Shown: positions 9,343 through 18,321 of the stretch, in pieces | Layout: the number at the start of each line of letters is the position of its first letter | How positions within the stretch are numbered: the first letter of the stretch is position 1 | Source of the DNA: Desulfosediminicola flagellatus | Lineage (GTDB): Bacteria; Desulfobacterota; Desulfobulbia; Desulfobulbales; Desulfocapsaceae | Assembly: GCF_005116655.2 (NCBI RefSeq) | Contig: NZ_CP050698.1 | Coordinates: 1,380,001 to 1,444,000, forward strand | Direction: 5' to 3' | DNA length: 64,000 bases | The notes under the pieces: model-generated | The model's database searches: none | Seen by the model: only the letters and a program-made list of their open reading frames with translations | Told to the model about the DNA's origin: nothing | Program-made: the position numbers and the translations under genes

Positions 9343-10527
9343 ATGAGCGATGACCAGCAACTGTACATAACAAAGTTTTTGAAACTGGAATCTGCAGGTG
9401 GCATATTTTTAATGACTGCCGCTGTACTTGCTTTGATTGTAGCTAATTCACCGTTGAAGTCCTACTACGATTTATTGCTTAACACTCCTGTAGAGGTCCG
9501 CATTGGCGCTTTGGAAATTGCAAAGCCCCTTTTGCTGTGGATAAATGATGGTCTAATGGCGGTTTTCTTTTTTTTGGTGGGGTTAGAACTGAAAAGAGAA
9601 GTAGTAGAAGGTGAATTGTCAGATAAGCGAAACATCATCCTTCCAGGTGTCGGGGCTGTCGGGGGGATGGCGGTACCAGCCATTATATATTGGTTATTCA
9701 ACAGCGGTGATGCTGTTGCCATGAAAGGTTGGGCTATACCAGCAGCAACTGATATAGCCTTCGCGCTTGGAGTGCTATCTCTGCTTGGGCCACGGGTTCC
9801 CACAAGTTTCAAAATTTTCCTCACCTCGTTGGCGATTTTTGATGATATCGGCGCGATCATCATTATAGCATTATTCTATACTTCAAAAATATCTATCAGT
9901 GCGTTGTTGGTTGTGGTTTTGTGTGTTCCGCTATTGTTTGTGATGAATATCCGGGGGACTACCTCCAAAAGTGCATACATTTTTGTCGGTATAATTATGT
10001 GGATATCGATGTTGAAATCTGGGGTTCACGCCACACTATCCGGGGTATTGCTGGCAATGTTTATTCCTCTAAAATCACATCGTGATACTTCGCATTCACC
10101 GTTGAAGGACCTGGAGCACGATTTGCATACCGTCGTTGCTTTCCTGATCTTGCCGGTTTTTGCTTTTGCTAATGCTGGTGTCGGTTTTGCAGGGCTTTCT
10201 GTAGAACAATTTTTACATAATGTGCCGCTTGGTGTGGCTCTTGGCCTTATTGTCGGGAAGCAGGTTGGGATATTCAGTTTATGCTGGGTTACAGTGCGGT
10301 CGGGGGTTACCACTCTGCCCAAAGATATGACGTATAAAGCTCTTTACGGAATATCTGCACTATGTGGTATCGGGTTTACCATGAGCCTGTTTGTCGGGTC
10401 ACTGGCATTTGAAGAGACAGGAGTCAATAGAATCTTTGATGAACGGCTCGGAATTATCTTTGGATCGCTGATATCTGGAATTATCGGTTATCTGGTCTTA
10501 AAGAAGATGCTTGGCGGGGAACGGTGA
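9343..10527 (+). CDS. nhaA: Na+/H+ antiporter NhaA
   Basis: Inner-membrane antiporter that expels Na+ (and Li+) in exchange for protons, for pH and salt homeostasis. The 394-aa protein matches the family length and 12-helix layout. The ion-binding aspartates are visible in SLAIFDDIGAI (equivalents of D163/D164 of E. coli) and ATDIAFALG (equivalent of D133). It also has the family signature VFFFLVGLELKREVVEGEL near the N-terminus. It stands alone, with its own leader and a strong terminator after it, which suggests separate, probably ion- or pH-responsive control. An Na+ antiporter fits a marine or brackish habitat. Confidence 0.96.
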   Translation: MSDDQQLYITKFLKLESAGGIFLMTAAVLALIVANSPLKSYYDLLLNTPVEVRIGALEIAKPLLLWINDGLMAVFFFLVGLELKREVVEGELSDKRNIILPGVGAVGGMAVPAIIYWLFNSGDAVAMKGWAIPAATDIAFALGVLSLLGPRVPTSFKIFLTSLAIFDDIGAIIIIALFYTSKISISALLVVVLCVPLLFVMNIRGTTSKSAYIFVGIIMWISMLKSGVHATLSGVLLAMFIPLKSHRDTSHSPLKDLEHDLHTVVAFLILPVFAFANAGVGFAGLSVEQFLHNVPLGVALGLIVGKQVGIFSLCWVTVRSGVTTLPKDMTYKALYGISALCGIGFTMSLFVGSLAFEETGVNRIFDERLGIIFGSLISGIIGYLVLKKMLGGER

Positions 10528-10580
10528 AATCGGCAATTCACATTGTGGTGAGAGTTGCAGTTACCTAATGATGTAATAAG

Positions 10581-10618
10581 AAAACCCTGATCGAGACATT
10601 GCTCTGATCAGGGTTTTT
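10581..10618. terminator. Intrinsic terminator after nhaA
   Basis: AAAACCCTGATC, 13-base loop, GATCAGGGTTTTT. It lies between the convergent nhaA and the NSS transporter gene and can act in both directions. Confidence 0.88.
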
Positions 10619-10644
10619 CATGACTGAACAAGATGATAATTATC

Positions 10645-11994
10645 TTATAGTTTAATAATTCCGATCTTGGTCAAAAATACAATCAGCACTGCAACCGGTG
10701 CAATATATCTGATGGTAAAATACCAGATATTGAAGATAGTCAGAAAGCCGGTGCCATCTTCTGTGATTTCCGCCTGGGCAATACGCTTATCAAGAATATA
10801 TCCGCTATAAATTGCGATCAATAGTCCGCCAATAGGGAGCATGAAGTTACTTGCGACATAATCAAGCGAGTCCAGAACTTCCATGCCTTTAATCAGTTTA
10901 AAATTACCAAGTGTGGAGTAGGAAAGTGCGGACGGAATACCTGCAATATATACGGCGATTGTCATGCAGATAGTTGCTTTCTTTCTATCGAATTTTTTCT
11001 CGTCAATCATGAACGCAGTGAGAACCTCAAGCAGGGAAATAGCAGAGGAGAGTGCCGCGAATGCTAAAAGCAAAAAGAAGAGAGTGGAGAGAACGGCTCC
11101 CATCGGTATAGTTGCAAAAACCTGTGGAAGAGTCTTAAAGATTAGGCCCGGGCCGCTTCCAGGTTCCATGCCAACAGAGAATACAATCGGAAATATTGCA
11201 AGACCGGCAACGATAGCTACCAGTGTATCAAGGAAGGCAATACGTATGGAAACAGGATAGATCGCTTCCTTTTTGTCCATATAACTGGCGTAGGTGATCA
11301 TCGCACCCATCGCTAGACTCAGAGTGAAGAAGGAGTGTCCGATTGCCTCAAGCACACCATTGATGGTGAGTTTAGAGAAGTCCGGATACAGCATGAACTT
11401 CAATCCTTCCTTGGCGCCACTTGTGGTCATTGCGTAGGCAGCCATGAAAAATAGAATGCCAAATAATGTAGGCATGAGGATTTTGTTCCATCGCTCGATA
11501 CCTTCTTTGATTCCGCTGATAACTGCAATAAGACAGAGAGACATGAAGGCGGTAAGGCAGACCATCTGACGTGTCGGGTCTGTAACAAGAGCTCCGAACA
11601 TCCCTGAGATCGCTTCAGGTTCCTGTCCGGCAAATGCACCTGTAAGTGATTTGAACAGGTAGTCGAGAGTCCACCCGGCAACAACCCCATAGTACGACAG
11701 AATGATGAAGGCGGCAGCCAGATTAAGCCAGCCGATACTTTTCCAGAATTTGGAATGAGGGGTAAGTTCCCTGAAAGACCCGACAACATCTTTCTGAGAG
11801 TGCCGACCGATAAGAAACTCTGCCATAAGAATAGGTAAACCACAGCACAAAATCGCCACGAGATATACCAGTACGAAAGCACCGCCACCATTCATTCCTG
11901 TAATGAATGGGAACTTCCAGATATTTCCAAGACCTACTGCAGATCCGACAGCAGCTAGAATAAAACCAAATCTACTACTCCAATGGTTACGCAT
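10645..11994 (-). CDS. Sodium-dependent transporter, NSS/SNF family
   Basis: Na+-coupled symporter of the neurotransmitter:sodium symporter family, which in bacteria usually takes up amino acids such as tryptophan, tyrosine, leucine or branched-chain residues. The 449-aa protein opens with SSRFGFILAAVGSAVGLGNI, whose GSAVGLGNIWKFPF is the unwound TM1 that binds Na+ and substrate. TM6 carries SFFTLSLAMGAM, also near the substrate site. The length suggests 11 to 12 helices. Substrate cannot be told from sequence. It is monocistronic, with terminator sequences before the convergent nhaA and a long upstream region. Confidence 0.9.
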   Translation of the reverse strand: MRNHWSSRFGFILAAVGSAVGLGNIWKFPFITGMNGGGAFVLVYLVAILCCGLPILMAEFLIGRHSQKDVVGSFRELTPHSKFWKSIGWLNLAAAFIILSYYGVVAGWTLDYLFKSLTGAFAGQEPEAISGMFGALVTDPTRQMVCLTAFMSLCLIAVISGIKEGIERWNKILMPTLFGILFFMAAYAMTTSGAKEGLKFMLYPDFSKLTINGVLEAIGHSFFTLSLAMGAMITYASYMDKKEAIYPVSIRIAFLDTLVAIVAGLAIFPIVFSVGMEPGSGPGLIFKTLPQVFATIPMGAVLSTLFFLLLAFAALSSAISLLEVLTAFMIDEKKFDRKKATICMTIAVYIAGIPSALSYSTLGNFKLIKGMEVLDSLDYVASNFMLPIGGLLIAIYSGYILDKRIAQAEITEDGTGFLTIFNIWYFTIRYIAPVAVLIVFLTKIGIIKL

Positions 11995-12257
11995 AAAATA
12001 ATCTCCTTTTTGCTCAATTTATACGGAAGGCGACTAATGTAGAATAAAATATGCGTATGTCAACGAAATAGTAATCAGTATTTAATGTAAAGATAAATTA
12101 GTAGACATGGTAATTGATGAAAAACTCAGTAATAACATTTTTGTAGGGAAGGCAGAGAATGATTGAAATTATGTGTGCTATTAAAGCGTTTTGGAATTTC
12201 GGTGAGTTGCCAAGGTAGAAACTATGCCTGCTAAGGGGGAAAATATCTATCGACTGG

Positions 12258-12272
12258 TGTAACAATGTTACA
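12258..12272. promoter_or_regulatory. Palindrome TGTAACA-A-TGTTACA
   Basis: A perfect 7-bp inverted repeat with a one-base centre, about 260 bases upstream of the NSS gene and 375 upstream of the ACT gene. The size and symmetry fit a dimeric transcription factor. Which gene it controls is unclear. Confidence 0.35.
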
Positions 12273-12468
12273 TTGACTTCCATATATCAGCGTTGCCACA
12301 TTGTGGTATTCGCCGCTAATGAAACGGAGAGCCTGGTAAGAAAATGTATCGAAATAGAGCTGAAAAAGAAAAAAATATTTTAAAATATGCTTTATATAAA
12401 ATCCACGAAGAAACCACGTTTTATACAGGGAACTTTCAAGATTTCTCAACTAAATTACATGATAACAG

Positions 12469-12547
12469 GGCCTACAGGAGTGTTACAATGTCGGATATTG
12501 TAGTTTTTCTCTTATGAAAGGTGTAATACTGTATTGAGTTGTAGGCC
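12469..12547 (+). promoter_or_regulatory. Possible attenuator leader of the first ACT gene
   Basis: TACAAT (12484-12489) pairs with ATTGTA (12497-12502) and is followed by GTTTTTCT, a weak terminator-like hairpin. GGCCTACA (12469-12476) can instead pair with TGTAGGCC (12540-12547), and CTACA (12472-12476) with TGTAG (12499-12503). The folds compete, as in attenuators or riboswitches. The ligand and the role are unknown. Confidence 0.4.
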
Positions 12548-12645
12548 AATGCACACAATGTGGCATCTGGTCTGATGAGTTAGGAGAAAGCGAATGTGTT
12601 GAAGTCTTCTCTCAAGTGGTAACCATTTTTTTTACGGGGCAATAT

Positions 12646-13155
12646 ATGAAGAAATTACTCGTCATGACAGTGTGTGGAGTTGACCAGCCAGGTACAATAG
12701 ATAATCTGGTATCCGTGCAAAATGATTTGGGTGCAGAGATTGTAAGCAGTAAAGTTATGAGGCTTGAGGGGCAGATGGCAGCTATCATGAAAATTGCTGT
12801 GTTGGAAACTCAGGAGAAGTCATTTGCGACTGGCATGGTAGAGAGATTCCCAAATTTGCAGTTTTTATATTCTCCGGTATCGGGAAGTGCTGAGAATACA
12901 AAAGTTGCAAAAAAGGTGAACGTAGTTGTGGATTGCAAAAATCGTCCAGGTGTACAGAACGAATTGAATGATATTCTGCAGGGACTAAGTTTTCATGTGG
13001 AAAAAATGGAGCACACACTTTGTCGTGTAGCAAATATCGGAGAGACACTGTTTTCAGCACGTTGTGAATTGAGAGTGCCTGAAAACCTGAGTAGTGAGGC
13101 GGTTGCTGATGAAATTGAAGCATTAACTGCTAATGCCAGGGTTAATGTTATATAG
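12646..13155 (+). CDS. Double ACT-domain protein, GcvR-like (paralog 1)
   Basis: A 169-aa protein of two tandem ACT domains (about 1-80 and 90-169), the layout of GcvR, which represses the glycine cleavage genes in E. coli by binding the regulator GcvA. MTVCGVDQPGTI opens the first ACT domain, VVDCKNRPGVQNEL the second. The ATG at 12646 (MKKLLVMTV) is preferred over a GTG at 12616 because it lines up with the paralog at 15289. The two share SKVMRL, VVDCK-RPG and EAVADEIEAL. No DNA-binding domain is present, so it probably acts by ligand or partner binding. Regulation of glycine or another amino-acid pathway is inference. Confidence 0.82.
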   Translation: MKKLLVMTVCGVDQPGTIDNLVSVQNDLGAEIVSSKVMRLEGQMAAIMKIAVLETQEKSFATGMVERFPNLQFLYSPVSGSAENTKVAKKVNVVVDCKNRPGVQNELNDILQGLSFHVEKMEHTLCRVANIGETLFSARCELRVPENLSSEAVADEIEALTANARVNVI

Positions 13156-13304
13156 ATATTTGTTGGAATGATTATCTGATGGCCATTATTTTTTAGGCGT
13201 GAGGCGCGTTGTATAAGCTGCCGAGGTGGTTTGGGTATACCCTTTTTTTTTCATTATCCAAATCTGATCATTTAAGGCAATGACATCTACGCTACAAAAT
13301 CGTT

Positions 13305-13329
13305 TTAGTAACTCATGCTGAGTTACTAA
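13305..13329. promoter_or_regulatory. Perfect 11-bp inverted repeat
   Basis: TTAGTAACTCA, TGC, TGAGTTACTAA. No T-run follows, so it is not an ordinary terminator. It lies downstream of the first ACT gene and may be an RNA 3'-end stabiliser or protein site. Confidence 0.4.
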
Positions 13330-13356
13330 GGTAATCAGGAAAAATACTTCTCCGAA

Positions 13357-13413
13357 CACACAGAATAAAAAAGGCCGGTAGTGTAGATATTACCGGCATT
13401 TTTTATTCTGTGT
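13357..13413. terminator. Bidirectional terminator between ACT paralog 1 and the flavoprotein gene
   Basis: ACACAGAATAAAAAA and its complement TTTTTTATTCTGTGT flank the core GCCGGTA...TTACCGGC. The extended symmetrical stem and A/T runs serve both convergent genes. Confidence 0.88.
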
Positions 13414-13453
13414 GACGAGGGTATCACCCCAGATCTAAGATGTTTGGAGAGGT

Positions 13454-14701
13454 TTACGGCTCTTTTCTTTCTGCAGCGGCTTTTCCGGCAACCCAGCCAG
13501 TTGAAAATGCAGCTTGTAGATTGTATCCACCGGTATCTGCATCCACATCCAGAAGTTCTCCTGTCAGGTATAACCCATTTACCAGAAGTGATTCCATGGT
13601 ATTTGGGTTGACCTCTTTAACCTTCACGCCGCCAGCCGTAACTATAGCCTCTCGTAAAGGCCGGTGTCCTGTAATTTGAAAACGTAAATCTTTTAACCAG
13701 GTTCGCAGTCTTGCCCGTTCTTTTGCAGAGACTTCTCCAGCTGGTTTATCCCCCACGAGATCGGTCTGGTTAAGACAGAGTGCAACCAGTTTCTGGGGAA
13801 TCAGCCCCCGGAGGACACTTTGCATTTCTTCCTGGTTACGTTTCTGGAAATCGCGAAGGAGCCGTGCATCCAGTTTTGCATCATCGAGTGCCGGTTTAAG
13901 GTCAAGAGCTACGGTAACTTTCTTTTTTACTCGTAAATTTTCAATAATAAAACGGCTGTGGGTAAGGGTTAACGGGCCGCCAATACCAAAACGGGTAAAA
14001 CCGACTTCGCCAAAGTCTGAGATTTTCCGTTTGCCGTTTATGTATATCCGCATACCGGTATTTCGAAGATCCAGTCCTGCCAGCTTGTGGATATGTTTAT
14101 CTCTGGTTTCTAAAGGAACAAGAGCCGGGCATAACGGGGTCAGTGTATGGCCAGCATCAGTGGCAAATTTATAACCGTCGCCAGTGGATCCGGTTCCGGG
14201 GTAGGAAGAACCGCCGGTAGCGAGAATAACGGCATCGGCAAATATTTTTTGACCGTTGCAGATAACGCCATAAACACTCCCCGAATCAATGAGTAGTTTG
14301 GTAACCGTGGAAGATGGCTGAAGTGTCGCACCGGTTTTTTTGAACCAGGCAAGAAGAGTATCTATTACATCCTGGGCGTTTCCATGTTTAGGAAAAATCC
14401 GACCACCCCGCTCAGTAACAATGGGCAACCCCTGGTTCGTGAAAAAGTCGACTAATTGCGGAGCAAAAAAACGGGAAAACGCTTGATGTAAAAATCTGCC
14501 ATTCCTGTTGAAGTGTTTAAGAAATTCCTGAATGTCCGAATCGTTGGTGATGTTACACCGGCCCTTGCCACTGATAAGAATCTTATTTCCCGGCTGTTTC
14601 ATTTTTTCAAGAAGCAGCACCTCGGCGCCTGAAAGAGCGGCCTGGCCAGCTGCAAGGAGGCCGGAAGCTCCGCCTCCTACTACGATAACTGAGTGTGTCA
14701 A
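13454..14701 (-). CDS. NAD(P)/FAD-dependent oxidoreductase, BaiN/HI0933 family
   Basis: A flavoprotein of 415 aa. The Rossmann FAD motif GGGASGLLAAG is at residues 8-18, followed by ILISGKGRCN, which is characteristic of the HI0933/BaiN family, and ILATGGSSYPGTGSTGDG in the middle. The C-terminal FAD contact GGYNLQAAFSTGW closes the fold. Members of this family reduce diverse substrates (BaiN was described for bile acids), but most are uncharacterised and the substrate here cannot be inferred. It sits between two GcvR-like ACT paralogs transcribed in the opposite direction and ends at a shared terminator. No evidence ties it functionally to them. Confidence 0.88.
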   Translation of the reverse strand: MTHSVIVVGGGASGLLAAGQAALSGAEVLLLEKMKQPGNKILISGKGRCNITNDSDIQEFLKHFNRNGRFLHQAFSRFFAPQLVDFFTNQGLPIVTERGGRIFPKHGNAQDVIDTLLAWFKKTGATLQPSSTVTKLLIDSGSVYGVICNGQKIFADAVILATGGSSYPGTGSTGDGYKFATDAGHTLTPLCPALVPLETRDKHIHKLAGLDLRNTGMRIYINGKRKISDFGEVGFTRFGIGGPLTLTHSRFIIENLRVKKKVTVALDLKPALDDAKLDARLLRDFQKRNQEEMQSVLRGLIPQKLVALCLNQTDLVGDKPAGEVSAKERARLRTWLKDLRFQITGHRPLREAIVTAGGVKVKEVNPNTMESLLVNGLYLTGELLDVDADTGGYNLQAAFSTGWVAGKAAAERKEP

Positions 14702-15288
14702 AACAGGTTCATCCTATAACGATAAGTGTTGTGTGTTTGGGGAATACATTCGCAGTCAACCTGTACATGCATCTGGTCCTGATTACAACATACAATGTTA
14801 TCTGAAGAACGATTTGTACATAGCAAAGATGGTTTAGATGAATAGAAGGTAGTCGGCGATAAAGAGATTTGCGGTGATGGTAAAGGTGGTTAATGTGCAG
14901 AGCGTAATCGGAAGCAGATTGCAAAAGATAAAGCTGGAACAGATCATTTTCCAGCTCTATCTTTAAGGTTTTAGAATTTGTTGATTGAAATTGCACTCTT
15001 TTTCGATATATCCCAATCAATTATTGAGATAGAACGAAAAAAACACCGAAATTCTGTGTGAAATATACAGACCTGTTTTATTTTTATCCATTATAGAGTT
15101 AACACAAATAAGCACCCTTTAATGCGTTACTGCTGCATTCTTAACCGGGAGGAATTGCCGATGGGTTGTAACCATCCTGGAGAGTGATGGCCAGGTGAGC
15201 TGTATCCGCGAACTTTTTGTGTTTTAACTGGCGAAAAATGTCAGTTTAACTGAAGTCGCACAGATGTTTTTCAGATGAGGAGTAATAT
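14702..15288. other. Intergenic region and leader upstream of ACT paralog 2
   Basis: No gene is supported in these 587 bases. Overlapping hairpin options at 15160-15195 and an imperfect TTAACTG...CAGTTTAA hairpin near 15224-15249 lie within 130 bases of the ACT start. The rest is AT-rich and unremarkable. Confidence 0.6.
15160..15195 (+). promoter_or_regulatory. Mutually exclusive leader hairpins upstream of ACT paralog 2
   Basis: CCATC (15172-15176) can pair with GATGG upstream (15160-15164) or with GATGG downstream (15186-15190). CCTGG (15176-15180) can pair with CCAGG (15191-15195). Such alternatives suggest a regulated leader RNA, but stems are only 5 bp and no known riboswitch core was recognised. 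Confidence 0.3.
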
Positions 15289-15792
15289 ATGAAAAGTACT
15301 TTTGTGATGAGTATTGTTGGTCCGGATATTCCCGGTTCTATAAAATCAATTGCTGAAACAACCCGCGGAGCAGGAGGCGAGTGGACTACCAGTAAAGTTA
15401 TGCGACTCGATGGTCAGTTGAGTGCCATGATGAAGGTTGTTATTGAGTCGGAAAGGGAAGATGAGTTGAAATCAACCCTTAAAAGTGCGTTTTCCGGGCT
15501 CCAGTTCTTCTTCTCAGATGCGGTGTCAAGGAGAGATGCCGCCACTAAAAGTATCAGCCTGGTTGTCGATTGCAAGGATCGTCCGGGGTTAACCAAAGAT
15601 ATTAACACAATTCTGACAAATCTGGATCTGGTAGTTGAGAATATGGAGTGTAATCGAGCTCATGTTTCATCGATTGGTGAAGCTGTGTTTACTGCGAAAG
15701 TTTCGCTGAGTGTTCCTGAAGATGTCACTGGTGAGGCAGTTGCTGATGAGATAGAGGCGCTCTCTGACGATGTCCGGGTGAGTGTGTTGTAA
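15289..15792 (+). CDS. Double ACT-domain protein, GcvR-like (paralog 2)
   Basis: A 167-aa protein, clearly paralogous to the product of 12646-13155: both have SKVMRL-GQ in the first ACT domain, VVDCK-RPG at the start of the second, and EAVADEIEAL near the C-terminus. MSIVGPDIPGSI is the ligand-loop region of the first ACT domain. The ATG at 15289 is preceded by GATGAGGAGTAATAT, a good ribosome site. It has its own leader and its own terminator (15827-15866). Two divergent paralogs probably sense different ligands or form a heteromer; this is inference. Confidence 0.84.
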   Translation: MKSTFVMSIVGPDIPGSIKSIAETTRGAGGEWTTSKVMRLDGQLSAMMKVVIESEREDELKSTLKSAFSGLQFFFSDAVSRRDAATKSISLVVDCKDRPGLTKDINTILTNLDLVVENMECNRAHVSSIGEAVFTAKVSLSVPEDVTGEAVADEIEALSDDVRVSVL

Positions 15793-15826
15793 TTCACTGT
15801 CTTTAAAAGAGAATAGTTTGATACGC

Positions 15827-15866
15827 AGGCCGGGTCCGGATAATTTTCGGATTCGGCCTTTTTTAT
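15827..15866 (+). terminator. Intrinsic terminator of ACT paralog 2
   Basis: AGGCCGGGTCCG, loop, CGGATTCGGCCT and then a T-run. The stem has one G-T pair and is followed by TTTTTT. Confidence 0.85.
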
Positions 15867-15914
15867 TCTTTTTGAGGCAGGCTGCGAAAACCTGGTGTTG
15901 AATTGATACAAACA

Positions 15915-15955
15915 AAAAAGGGGCCTGCGAGAAAAAACTCACAGGCCCCTTTTTA
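15915..15955. terminator. Terminator of the DUF3360-like permease gene
   Basis: AAAAAAGGGGCCTGCGAG, A-rich loop, CTCACAGGCCCCTTTTT. The A-run on the plus strand makes the minus-strand T-run, so it can end the permease transcript and back up the preceding terminator. Confidence 0.88.
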
Positions 15956-15979
15956 TCAGGTGGTAGTCAGATCAAATAA

Positions 15980-17434
15980 TCAGCCACCAATGAGTGCAGG
16001 AATTCCTGGAAGCATACCAACTACTGCCATGGCAATAGTGCTCACCAGAAGGGCAAGGCCTGGTATTACCAGGCGATCAAGAACAGACAGTTTACCTGGG
16101 CGCTCTTTGTCACCAATGAGACCGTTGTTGTCGAGGAACATGGTAAGTGCCCAGCCGAAAACAGGGTTGACGATAGCAGAAGAGAATATACAGATACCAG
16201 CAGACTGAGTGTCTTTGCTGTCCTGAACCATTTCCATGCCCGCCTCAAGAAGAGGCAGGTAAACGCCAACGAGAAGAGCGATACTCAATACCGGACGCCA
16301 TACAGCGATGTCCATAGGAAAACCTGCTATCGCAACAATGATAGCGAGTACACCTGTTGCAATTGCTCCACCCGGAATCGGACGTTTGGCGATTGCCGCA
16401 GGGATCATGTAAGTACCCCAGGAAGAAGTAATGCAACCTGAGCCGAAGAATGCAGAAGTAACCTGACGCACAGAACAGCCGATCATGGTGTCATCTACAT
16501 CCATAAGGACGTTTTTGGCTTTTTTCGGGTAATTCATCTCCTGGAAGATACGGTGACCAAGGAAGTCAGGAGACCACATTGCTACTGCAAGGATAGCAAA
16601 CGGAAGAGAAGAAATAATGTGAGAAAAATTAGGAAGACCAAGTTTCCAGCCTGTATCTTCACCCCACCAGTAGAATGGGTTGAAGCTTGGCAGACCCGGA
16701 CCTGTGGTGAACTCAAACGGTGCGCCGAGTACAAGGGCTACAACAGCAGCAAGCAGAGAGCATATTGGAATAGCCAGCCAGCGTTTTTTCATACGTGCAA
16801 GTAATGCGTAAAGAACAAGGTTGGCAATCAGTACGATAAAAGCCACATAGCCCATATCAATGCCTGCTCCCCATTTACGCATGGCAGCAACCTGCCCGAT
16901 TACACCAATGGCACCGAGGTAAACCAGAAGACCTCCGGCAACACCTTGACTCGTGACATTTACAAGACGCGAACCGCCTTTTGTTATACTGAGAATAATA
17001 CCAAATATTGCAATCAGGGCTCCGAGTGCAAGCGGATGAGTTCCGGACACCGCCATGAGTGGAATAAGTGGCATCATTGGTCCATGGATACCAGCCAGGT
17101 TGGCGCGTGGGTTGAAAAGACCGGAAAAGAGAATTACGAACAGGAAGGATACAACAAGCATATCAACCCTGACGTTCTCAATGATGAACGCTTTGTCGAG
17201 ACCGTAAGCACTTGCAAAAGCATTGGTTACAGCTGTACACATTACGGTCAGCCCAATGGTGCCGGCGATAGCCGGAATCATGTCTTCCCATTCGAAGTTG
17301 AAATCGCGGCCCGGAAGGTTTAGCGCCCAGCGCTTCGGTTTCATTATAGTGAGTTCGTGGTCCAGATATTCCGATCTGGTTGCGAACTCGCTACGCGGTT
17401 TGCGTAGTTTGCTGTAGCTTTGTGAATCAGCCAT
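15980..17434 (-). CDS. Polytopic membrane permease, probably DUF3360 family
   Basis: A 484-aa protein with a soluble N-terminus of about 50 residues (SEFATRSEYLDHELTIMKP) followed by 11-13 hydrophobic segments. The overall pattern, with GIHGPMMPLIPL and SQGVAGG motifs, recalls the uracil/xanthine and SulP-like permease fold, and the N-terminus looks like the DUF3360 family that I know from Vibrio and deltaproteobacteria. Substrate unknown; purine, pyrimidine or anion transport would be guesses. It is monocistronic, with a hairpin (17553-17588) in its leader and a strong terminator. Confidence 0.75.
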   Translation of the reverse strand: MADSQSYSKLRKPRSEFATRSEYLDHELTIMKPKRWALNLPGRDFNFEWEDMIPAIAGTIGLTVMCTAVTNAFASAYGLDKAFIIENVRVDMLVVSFLFVILFSGLFNPRANLAGIHGPMMPLIPLMAVSGTHPLALGALIAIFGIILSITKGGSRLVNVTSQGVAGGLLVYLGAIGVIGQVAAMRKWGAGIDMGYVAFIVLIANLVLYALLARMKKRWLAIPICSLLAAVVALVLGAPFEFTTGPGLPSFNPFYWWGEDTGWKLGLPNFSHIISSLPFAILAVAMWSPDFLGHRIFQEMNYPKKAKNVLMDVDDTMIGCSVRQVTSAFFGSGCITSSWGTYMIPAAIAKRPIPGGAIATGVLAIIVAIAGFPMDIAVWRPVLSIALLVGVYLPLLEAGMEMVQDSKDTQSAGICIFSSAIVNPVFGWALTMFLDNNGLIGDKERPGKLSVLDRLVIPGLALLVSTIAMAVVGMLPGIPALIGG

Positions 17435-17552
17435 AATAACTTAACTCCCTAAATTAAGTATAGATAAAAGTTTGGCAGTCAATCCCCCTATGTGCTTCTT
17501 CTCCTGGAAGGAAACAATGGCGACTACCGTTAAATAAATACACGTATTAGTT

Positions 17553-17588
17553 CTGAGAGTGCGCAATTGGTTGGAAAACGCACCTCAG
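17553..17588 (-). promoter_or_regulatory. Leader hairpin of the permease gene
   Basis: CTGAG-A-GTGCG (17553-17563) pairs with CGCAC-CTCAG (17579-17588), 10 bp with one bulge. It lies about 120 bases upstream of the permease start, in its probable 5' untranslated region. Confidence 0.4.
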
Positions 17589-17779
17589 TAATTACACGAG
17601 TGTATGGGTGTTTGATAATTCGGGGTCTGAGCACAACGCGCATTAGCCCCCATGGACATGCCTGAGCATCATAGGGTAATGAAAATGTGTGCAGTAAATT
17701 CTCGTAAATATGCAGTTAATTCATCAAGGATACGGACATAAAAAGCAATTAATCCACTATCGTCCTTCTGTTATAGTGT

Positions 17780-17826
17780 CCGTTATGAGGTGGGGAGCTC
17801 GACCACTGGAAGTGGTAGGGAAACGG
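17780..17826 (+). ncRNA. Candidate structured RNA element
   Basis: CCGTT (17780-17784) pairs with AACGG (17822-17826) and encloses the motif ATGAGGTGGGGAGCTCGA and a second hairpin ACCACT-GGA-AGTGGT (17802-17816). The G-rich motif matches 17 of 18 bases at 9203-9220 in the nhaA leader. No known RNA family was recognised. Confidence 0.3.
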
Positions 17827-18321
17827 TACTGCTTAACAGATTTGACAATACTACAAAGTAGCACATTTATGATCGAAATATAGCGAAGTGTCAATCTTAA
17901 AAATTATGACAACATACTCTTGGAGTAATGCATTTGAGCAACTGTCTTGCGTCATAAGTAGTTACAGCCTTGCGAGCATAGTATAAAAAATATTGATGCA
18001 TAACTGGTCAGAAAACACGGTGCACGTGTATAGCAGCACAAAGGACTAATGTGTTACAGAGGAGAAAATGTTTTTGAGATATGTGTTAAGGCTAGATATT
18101 TCAGGTTGATAGTTCTTGTGATGTGTATGACATATTGTGAGGGTATAGGTAGGTTGCTATAGATTGATGGAAGTAGTGTGTATACGTTTAATTGATAGGT
18201 TGCTCTTGTAATAGGCAGATTTCAGAGTAGAAAACAGTCTTTTTGCCAGTAGGGTGAAACAGGGTTTCGAAATTCAAGATGAGATCTATTGATGAGTTAG
18301 GCTGTGTGGCTGGATAGTAAT

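Larger units (their letters stand above)
11995..12645. other. Intergenic region between the NSS transporter and the first ACT gene
   Basis: AT-rich with no supported gene. It contains two short palindromes, TGTAACA-A-TGTTACA (12258-12272) and CCACA-T-TGTGG (12296-12306), and the structured leader of the ACT-domain gene (12469-12547). Confidence 0.65.

Noticed and set aside
14702-15288. Glycine riboswitch upstream of a GcvR-like gene
   Set aside because: GGAGAG occurs (15179-15184), but the conserved glycine-riboswitch core and tandem aptamers were not recognised.
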